Of a DNA stretch of 38,422 bases, positions 34,001 through 38,422 are shown piece after piece. The translations under genes and the position numbers were made by a program. The stretch spans positions 1 through 38,422 of the forward strand of contig NZ_CAMXWS010000020.1 in the NCBI RefSeq assembly GCF_947253065.1, read 5' to 3'. The DNA is from an uncultured Corynebacterium sp. GTDB lineage: Bacteria; Actinomycetota; Actinomycetes; Mycobacteriales; Mycobacteriaceae. Numbering within the stretch: the first letter of the stretch is position 1; each line of letters begins with the position of its first letter. The notes beneath the pieces were generated by a model that ran no database searches, was not told where the DNA came from, and was given only the letters and a program-made list of their open reading frames with translations.

Positions 34001-35542
34001 GTGTCAAACCCGGCACCCGATGATTGGAAGAACCCACTCCGTTCTCACGCCGACCGCCGCCTCCCGCGGATTGCCGGCCCCTCCGGCATGGTCATTTTCG
34101 GAGTAACCGGCGACCTAGCCAAGCGGAAACTGCTTCCCGCCATCTACGACCTCGCCTACCGTGGCCTGCTGCCCGCCGGCTTCACCCTCGTCGGTTTCGG
34201 ACGTCGCCCCTGGTCGAAGGAAGAATTCGAAAACTACGTCCGCGAACAAGTAGAAAACGGTGCCCGCACCGACTTCGACGAGCACGTCTGGGCACGCCTT
34301 GCCGAAGGCATGCACTTCGTCCAAGGTGCGTTTGACGACGACGCCGCTTTCGACAACATGGCCGCCCTCCTCCAACACATGGATGCCACCCGCGGCACCT
34401 CCGGTAACTGGGCGTTCTACCTGTCGGTTCCGCCGGAATACTTCTCTAATGTGATCGATCAGCTCGACCGCACTGGCATGGCGAAGGCGCAAGAAGGCCA
34501 GTGGCGTCGCGTGATCATCGAGAAGCCATTCGGCCACAACCTGGCCACCGCCCGCGAGCTGAACGAGACCATCAACGCGGTCTTCCCCGAGCGCGCCGTC
34601 TTCCGCATTGACCACTACCTGGGCAAAGAAACCGTCCAGAACATCCTGGCCATGCGCTTTGCCAACCAGATGTTCGAGCCGTTGTGGAACGCACAATTCG
34701 TCGATCACGTTCAGATCACCATGGCTGAAGACATCGGCCTCGGCGGTCGCGCTGGTTATTACGACGGCATTGGCGCGGCCCGCGACGTCATCCAGAACCA
34801 CCTGCTGCAGCTACTTGCGCTGGTGGCCATGGACGAGCCCGTCTCCTTCTCCCCGCGCCAACTGCGCTACGAGAAGCTCAAGATCCTTCGCGCCACCAAA
34901 CCCATCGGCCCGTTCGAAGAAACCACTGCTCGTGGCCAATACACCGCCGGTTGGCAGGGCTCTGAACAGGTCGTTGGCCTGCGTGAAGAGGACGGCTTCG
35001 ACCCTGAATCCACCACCGAGACCTACGCTGCGTGCACCCTGGGCATCAATTCCCGTCGCTGGGCAGGAGTTCCCTTCTACCTGCGCACCGGCAAGCGCCT
35101 CGGCCGCCGCGTCACTGAGATCGCGCTGGTGTTCAAGAAGGCACCCCACGAAGCTTTCGGCCCGGGACTGACCAGCCAGCTCGGCGCCAACACACTGGTC
35201 ATCCGCGTCCAGCCCGACGAAGGCATCTTGCTGCGCTTCGGCTCCAAAGTCCCCGGATCGACCCTGGAAGTCCGCGACGTCAACATGGACTTCTCCTACA
35301 CCGAAGCCTTCACCGAAGAGTCCCCCGAAGCCTACGAGCGCCTCATTCTCGACGCGCTTCTCGACGAAACCGGCCTCTTCCCCACCGCCGCCGAAGTCGA
35401 ACGCAGCTGGCAAATCCTCGACCCCATCCTCGACTTCTGGGCAGAAAATGGACGTCCCGACGAATACGCCGCCGGCACATGGGGTCCGTCTTCCGCCGAT
35501 GAAATGCTCGCCATCAACGGTCATACGTGGCGTCGCCCCTAG
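34001..35542 (+). CDS. zwf: Glucose-6-phosphate 1-dehydrogenase
   Basis: The 513-residue enzyme makes NADPH in the oxidative pentose phosphate pathway. Start GTG 34001 is chosen because GAAAGG (33986-33991) is 9 bases upstream and the resulting N-terminus (VSNPAPDDWKNPLRS) matches the C. glutamicum form. ATG 33995 would leave only 3 bases. Motifs: nucleotide-binding VIFGVTGDLAKRKLLPAIYD, IIEKPFGHN, the substrate/active-site RIDHYLGKETVQNILAMRFA and EDIGLGGRAGYYDGIGAARD. It functions with OpcA, encoded next. A 9-bp inverted repeat lies in front. Confidence 0.97.
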   Translation: MSNPAPDDWKNPLRSHADRRLPRIAGPSGMVIFGVTGDLAKRKLLPAIYDLAYRGLLPAGFTLVGFGRRPWSKEEFENYVREQVENGARTDFDEHVWARLAEGMHFVQGAFDDDAAFDNMAALLQHMDATRGTSGNWAFYLSVPPEYFSNVIDQLDRTGMAKAQEGQWRRVIIEKPFGHNLATARELNETINAVFPERAVFRIDHYLGKETVQNILAMRFANQMFEPLWNAQFVDHVQITMAEDIGLGGRAGYYDGIGAARDVIQNHLLQLLALVAMDEPVSFSPRQLRYEKLKILRATKPIGPFEETTARGQYTAGWQGSEQVVGLREEDGFDPESTTETYAACTLGINSRRWAGVPFYLRTGKRLGRRVTEIALVFKKAPHEAFGPGLTSQLGANTLVIRVQPDEGILLRFGSKVPGSTLEVRDVNMDFSYTEAFTEESPEAYERLILDALLDETGLFPTAAEVERSWQILDPILDFWAENGRPDEYAAGTWGPSSADEMLAINGHTWRRP

Positions 35543-35592
35543 TTGCCTTCCGATAATCGCTCCCTGACACCCCCGCACGAGAAGAGTCACAC

Positions 35593-36528
35593 ATGATCAT
35601 CACCATGTCCGACACATCCACACGCGCCATCGGCAAGCTGCTCCTGGACACCCAGGAGAACCACTCGCTGGCCACCGGTCGTGTGCTGACGCTCATCGTC
35701 GTCGCCGACATACACGACGATGTCGAATCCATCCTGGACAATGTGCGCACCGCCTCGCATGAGCATCCTTCACGCGTGCTCATGCTGATCACCGGCAACC
35801 CCGAGAGCGAGAACGTCCTCGACGCACACGCCATCCTCGCCGATGATGCAGGGGCGTCCGAGATCATCGTGATGGACCTGCATGGGGAGTTGGCTAACAA
35901 CCTGGCGTCCGTCGTCACGCCTTTGCTTCTTCCGGACACTCCCGTTGTCGCATGGTGGCCTTCAACCGCGCCGGCACGACCGGCAGACCACCCGCTTGGG
36001 CAGCTCGCGCACCGACGCATCACCAACGCCCGCGAAAACGTCGATGGCAACGCTCTGATGCGACTGGCCAACGGCTACTGCCCCGGCGACTCCGACATGC
36101 TCTGGTCCCGCATCACTCACTGGCGCGGCGTCGTCGCCTCTGCGTTAGAGCGCTACCCGCACGAGCCTGTCACCGCCGTCGAGATCGACGGACCACTCGA
36201 TGATCCCAGCGTCGATATCGCTGCTGCATGGCTATCGCACTGCCTGAAGATCCCCGTGACGCGAATCTGCAGCGAACAGACCACGTCCGAGCCATCCCGC
36301 CTCTTCCCAATCCGCCGCATGACCATGACGCGCAACTCCGGACCCGTCACCGTCAGCGTCAAAGACGACAAGACCTTCCGCGTCCGCGTCCCCGGCCAGC
36401 CGGATTCATTCGTGGCCATGAGCACCCGCAGCGACGCCGACTGCCTTTCCGAAGAACTCCGCCACCTCGACCCCGATTGGGCCTACTCGCAGGCGCTGCT
36501 TTCACTGTCCGACGTGAATTTTGTCTAG
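35593..36528 (+). CDS. opcA: Glucose-6-phosphate dehydrogenase assembly protein OpcA
   Basis: The 311-residue protein resembles OpcA, needed for full activity of Zwf. Conserved blocks are TGRVLTLIVVADIHDDVESI, SREHPSR-like EHPSRVLMLITGN, the hallmark VVTPLLLPDTPVVAWWPST, HRRITNARE, MLWSRITHWRGVVAS and the C-terminal DCLSEELRHLDPDWAYSQAL. ATG 35593 (MIITMSDTSTRAIGKLL) matches the family N-terminus better than the inner ATG at 35605. It lies 50 bases after zwf. Confidence 0.97.
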   Translation: MIITMSDTSTRAIGKLLLDTQENHSLATGRVLTLIVVADIHDDVESILDNVRTASHEHPSRVLMLITGNPESENVLDAHAILADDAGASEIIVMDLHGELANNLASVVTPLLLPDTPVVAWWPSTAPARPADHPLGQLAHRRITNARENVDGNALMRLANGYCPGDSDMLWSRITHWRGVVASALERYPHEPVTAVEIDGPLDDPSVDIAAAWLSHCLKIPVTRICSEQTTSEPSRLFPIRRMTMTRNSGPVTVSVKDDKTFRVRVPGQPDSFVAMSTRSDADCLSEELRHLDPDWAYSQALLSLSDVNFV

Positions 36529-36563
36529 AGTCATAGGACGAGACATCTAAGGAGCGATACGCA

Positions 36564-37289
36564 ATGATTACCGTCGAACAAGTCCCCAACCTCGATGTGC
36601 TTATCGACGAAGCATCCACCCGCTTCGTCGACACCATCGCGGAGATCATCGCCTCCGACACCGGTGGTGTACATGGGGACGGCATCGCACGCGTAGTCTT
36701 CACCGGCGGCGGCGCCGGAATCAAGCTTCTCTCCCGACTGGTACGCGCCAAGAACCTCGACTGGTCCCGCATCCACGTCTTTTTCGGTGACGAGCGAAAC
36801 GTCCCCGTCTACGACCCCGACTCCAATGAAGGACAGGCACGCTATGCGCTGCTAAACCACGTCCACATCCCGGAGGCCAATATCCACGGGTACCGCCCTG
36901 CGAACCGCACTCTCGAGGAAGCTGCTGAGAAATACTCCGACGTCCTCGAGCAGCACGCACCCAAGGGTTTTGACCTGCACCTCATGGGCATGGGCGGAGA
37001 CGGGCACATCAACTCGCTGTTCCCGTCGTCTGCACAGCTGCAGGAAACCGAGAAGCTCGTCGTGGGTGTCGACGACTCGCCGAAGCCTCCCGCCGAGCGC
37101 ATCACACTCACCTACCCGGCAATCGCACGCGCAGAGCAGGTGTGGCTGCTGGTCTCCGGTGCTGAGAAGACGGATGCGATTAGCCACCTTCTCGACGAGA
37201 AGGTCTCGGACGAATGGCCAGTGACTCGTATCCCGGGGCTCGCCAAGACAACTCTTTTTGTCACCGAAGACGCATACGCCGGCAATTAA
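36564..37289 (+). CDS. pgl: 6-phosphogluconolactonase
   Basis: The 241-residue enzyme hydrolyses the lactone made by Zwf. Motifs: RVVFTGGGAGIKLLSRL, HVFFGDERNVPVYDPDSNEG (the D-E-R active region), MGMGGDGHINSLFPSSAQL with the catalytic His, and RITLTYPAIARAEQVWLLVS. ATG 36564 has AAGGAG 8 bases upstream. It is the last gene of the pentose phosphate operon and ends 4 bases before the convergent HNH gene. No terminator is visible between them. Confidence 0.97.
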   Translation: MITVEQVPNLDVLIDEASTRFVDTIAEIIASDTGGVHGDGIARVVFTGGGAGIKLLSRLVRAKNLDWSRIHVFFGDERNVPVYDPDSNEGQARYALLNHVHIPEANIHGYRPANRTLEEAAEKYSDVLEQHAPKGFDLHLMGMGGDGHINSLFPSSAQLQETEKLVVGVDDSPKPPAERITLTYPAIARAEQVWLLVSGAEKTDAISHLLDEKVSDEWPVTRIPGLAKTTLFVTEDAYAGN

Positions 37290-37293
37290 TCCG

Positions 37294-38352
37294 CTAGCAC
37301 CCGAACAGTAGGTGCATGGCTCCGTACCGGTGGGTGTTATTCGGTACCGGTTTTCCGCGTGGTGATACCCAGATTGGGCTGCCGCGTCGTCTTCGTATGC
37401 GCCCGCGGTGTGTGCGCCATGGGTCATCATCATTAGTCCGGTTGTGATACCTGCACACCGGCGACAAATTGGCCATATTCGTCTCACCACCACGGCTCCA
37501 GGCAGTGATGTGGTGGATCTCGCAATGATCAGCAGCATGCCGGCACCCTGGCACCGGACACGTCGTCAGTGTTGCTCGGGCTAGGTCTCTTTGCTTGCTG
37601 TTGGCGAAGCGTTGGGTGCGGTACAGGTTCACCGCACCTTCCGCCGGGTGGAACAGTGCCACCTCAAGCTCAGCACCATGAAGCTGGGCAAGGTATTCCG
37701 CCCCCGTCATGGTGGTGCCATCCGACAACCCAAGAATTGTCTCATCGCCTTTCCCACCGAGGATGGAAATATGGTCTGCCAACGGGACGACCACCAATGG
37801 TCGCGGCACCGCAGAGGCCACCCCACCACCTGAACGCAACAGGCGAGTAAACGCCTCATACATCTGCGGCCCCTCTGGACGAGTGGCATCCAAATTCTGG
37901 CGCAGGGCGTGTTCAAGGGCAGCGATATCACGCTCAGAACCCGTAGCAGTAAACGACCGCTTACCTTTACGCGATTTGGTAAACCGCACCGATGTTTTCG
38001 GGGCAGGCTTGTCGGGGACTTCGACGATGTCTTTTGCGCGACGCTTCAACGTCGCGTAGTTCCCCTCCACAGACAACAGGGCCAAACGCGTCTTCCATGG
38101 ATCCTTGGCCTTTTTGACCTGCTGCTCAATAAAGACCAACTGATCCAACGACTTCGACGTCGAACGCGCAATACGTACAGCGTTTGCTTGCTGGCGGGAG
38201 TGCTTGGTTTTTCCGTAGTAGGTCTCGTGAACACTGGCCCACTCGGTAACACGGTTGGGGTTAGCACCGGCATCGATAAGCAGCTGGGCATCGAAACTGC
38301 CCAGCGAGTCGATGGCGTTGGTGGCACCAACATAAACCGCGAAATCGTTCAT
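37294..38352 (-). CDS. HNH endonuclease (13E12/DUF222-type)
   Basis: The 352-residue protein has an N-terminal helical region rich in Lys and Arg (about 50-150) as in DUF222/13E12 repeat proteins. A C-terminal HNH zinc-finger nuclease domain follows: TTCPVPGCRHAADHCEIHHI then WSRGGETNMANLSPVCRYHN, with two CxxC-like pairs and the HH/N catalytic residues. The tail is Arg-rich (GRIRRRRGS). These genes are multicopy in corynebacteria and mycobacteria and often mark variable sites; the cellular role is unclear. ATG 38352 is supported by TATTGT (plus 38360-38365) ending 7 bases upstream, a leaderless start. Confidence 0.9.
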   Translation of the reverse strand: MNDFAVYVGATNAIDSLGSFDAQLLIDAGANPNRVTEWASVHETYYGKTKHSRQQANAVRIARSTSKSLDQLVFIEQQVKKAKDPWKTRLALLSVEGNYATLKRRAKDIVEVPDKPAPKTSVRFTKSRKGKRSFTATGSERDIAALEHALRQNLDATRPEGPQMYEAFTRLLRSGGGVASAVPRPLVVVPLADHISILGGKGDETILGLSDGTTMTGAEYLAQLHGAELEVALFHPAEGAVNLYRTQRFANSKQRDLARATLTTCPVPGCRHAADHCEIHHITAWSRGGETNMANLSPVCRYHNRTNDDDPWRTHRGRIRRRRGSPIWVSPRGKPVPNNTHRYGAMHLLFGC

Positions 38353-38359
38353 GCCCCAA

Positions 38360-38365
38360 ACAATA
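38360..38365 (-). promoter_or_regulatory. -10 box for leaderless HNH gene
   Basis: Minus-strand TATTGT ends 7 bases before the ATG at 38352. The last 57 bases of the window hold no further feature I can support. Confidence 0.45.
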
Positions 38366-38422
38366 AGCAGCCGGCGCCACCAAACGCAGGGCGAAGAACC
38401 AGGCCTGTGGATAACTAAAAAA

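Overview
The window is chromosomal core sequence of a Corynebacterium species. The protein sequences and gene order match, as I remember it, the Corynebacterium glutamicum stretch hemH - ripC-type NlpC/P60 gene - Rv1476-like gene - acn, then suf operon - mptB - ABC transporter - ctaA - qor - ctaB - tkt - tal - zwf - opcA - pgl. Species cannot be fixed from the sequence. Many genes have an actinobacterial TANNNT -10 box 7-9 nt before the start codon and no Shine-Dalgarno, so leaderless mRNAs are frequent.

Layout. 1-3852: a stomatin/SPFH membrane protein (cut by the left edge) with its NfeD partner, a DUF3097 gene, a corynebacterial protein of unknown function and ferrochelatase. 3890-9640: the cell-separation peptidoglycan hydrolase (RipC/RipA type) and an Rv1476-family membrane protein, divergent from aconitase. 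The aconitase repressor gene acnR, normally just after acn, is absent. 9705-12827: a class I glutamine amidotransferase, an atypical SDR, and an ACT-domain/DUF711 pair. 12868-15275: accessory genes (MerR regulator with a membrane protein, a small membrane protein, a secreted trypsin-like protease with a C-terminal membrane anchor). 15303-16931: an ABC-F ATPase.

16968-23416 is a complete minus-strand SUF iron-sulfur operon, sufR-sufB-sufD-sufC-sufS-sufU-sufT. A repeat-rich operator candidate overlaps the sufR promoter, and a strong terminator-like hairpin lies between sufC and sufS. 23591-27035 holds the lipoglycan mannosyltransferase mptB and an ABC export pair. 27093-30018 holds heme A biosynthesis (ctaA, ctaB) around a quinone oxidoreductase. 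30193-30449 is the remnant of a CapA-like lipoprotein gene. 30553-37289 is the pentose phosphate operon tkt-tal-zwf-opcA-pgl. An HNH endonuclease of the 13E12/DUF222-like type closes the window.

Functional links: Fe-S and heme assembly (suf, hemH, ctaA, ctaB), the Fe-S enzyme aconitase, envelope growth (hydrolase, mptB) and NADPH supply (zwf/opcA/pgl). No tRNA, rRNA, CRISPR array or intact mobile element was seen. I found no clearly new multi-gene system. The best leads are the missing acnR, the sufR operator array, the hairpin inside the suf operon, the MerR dyad and the capA remnant.
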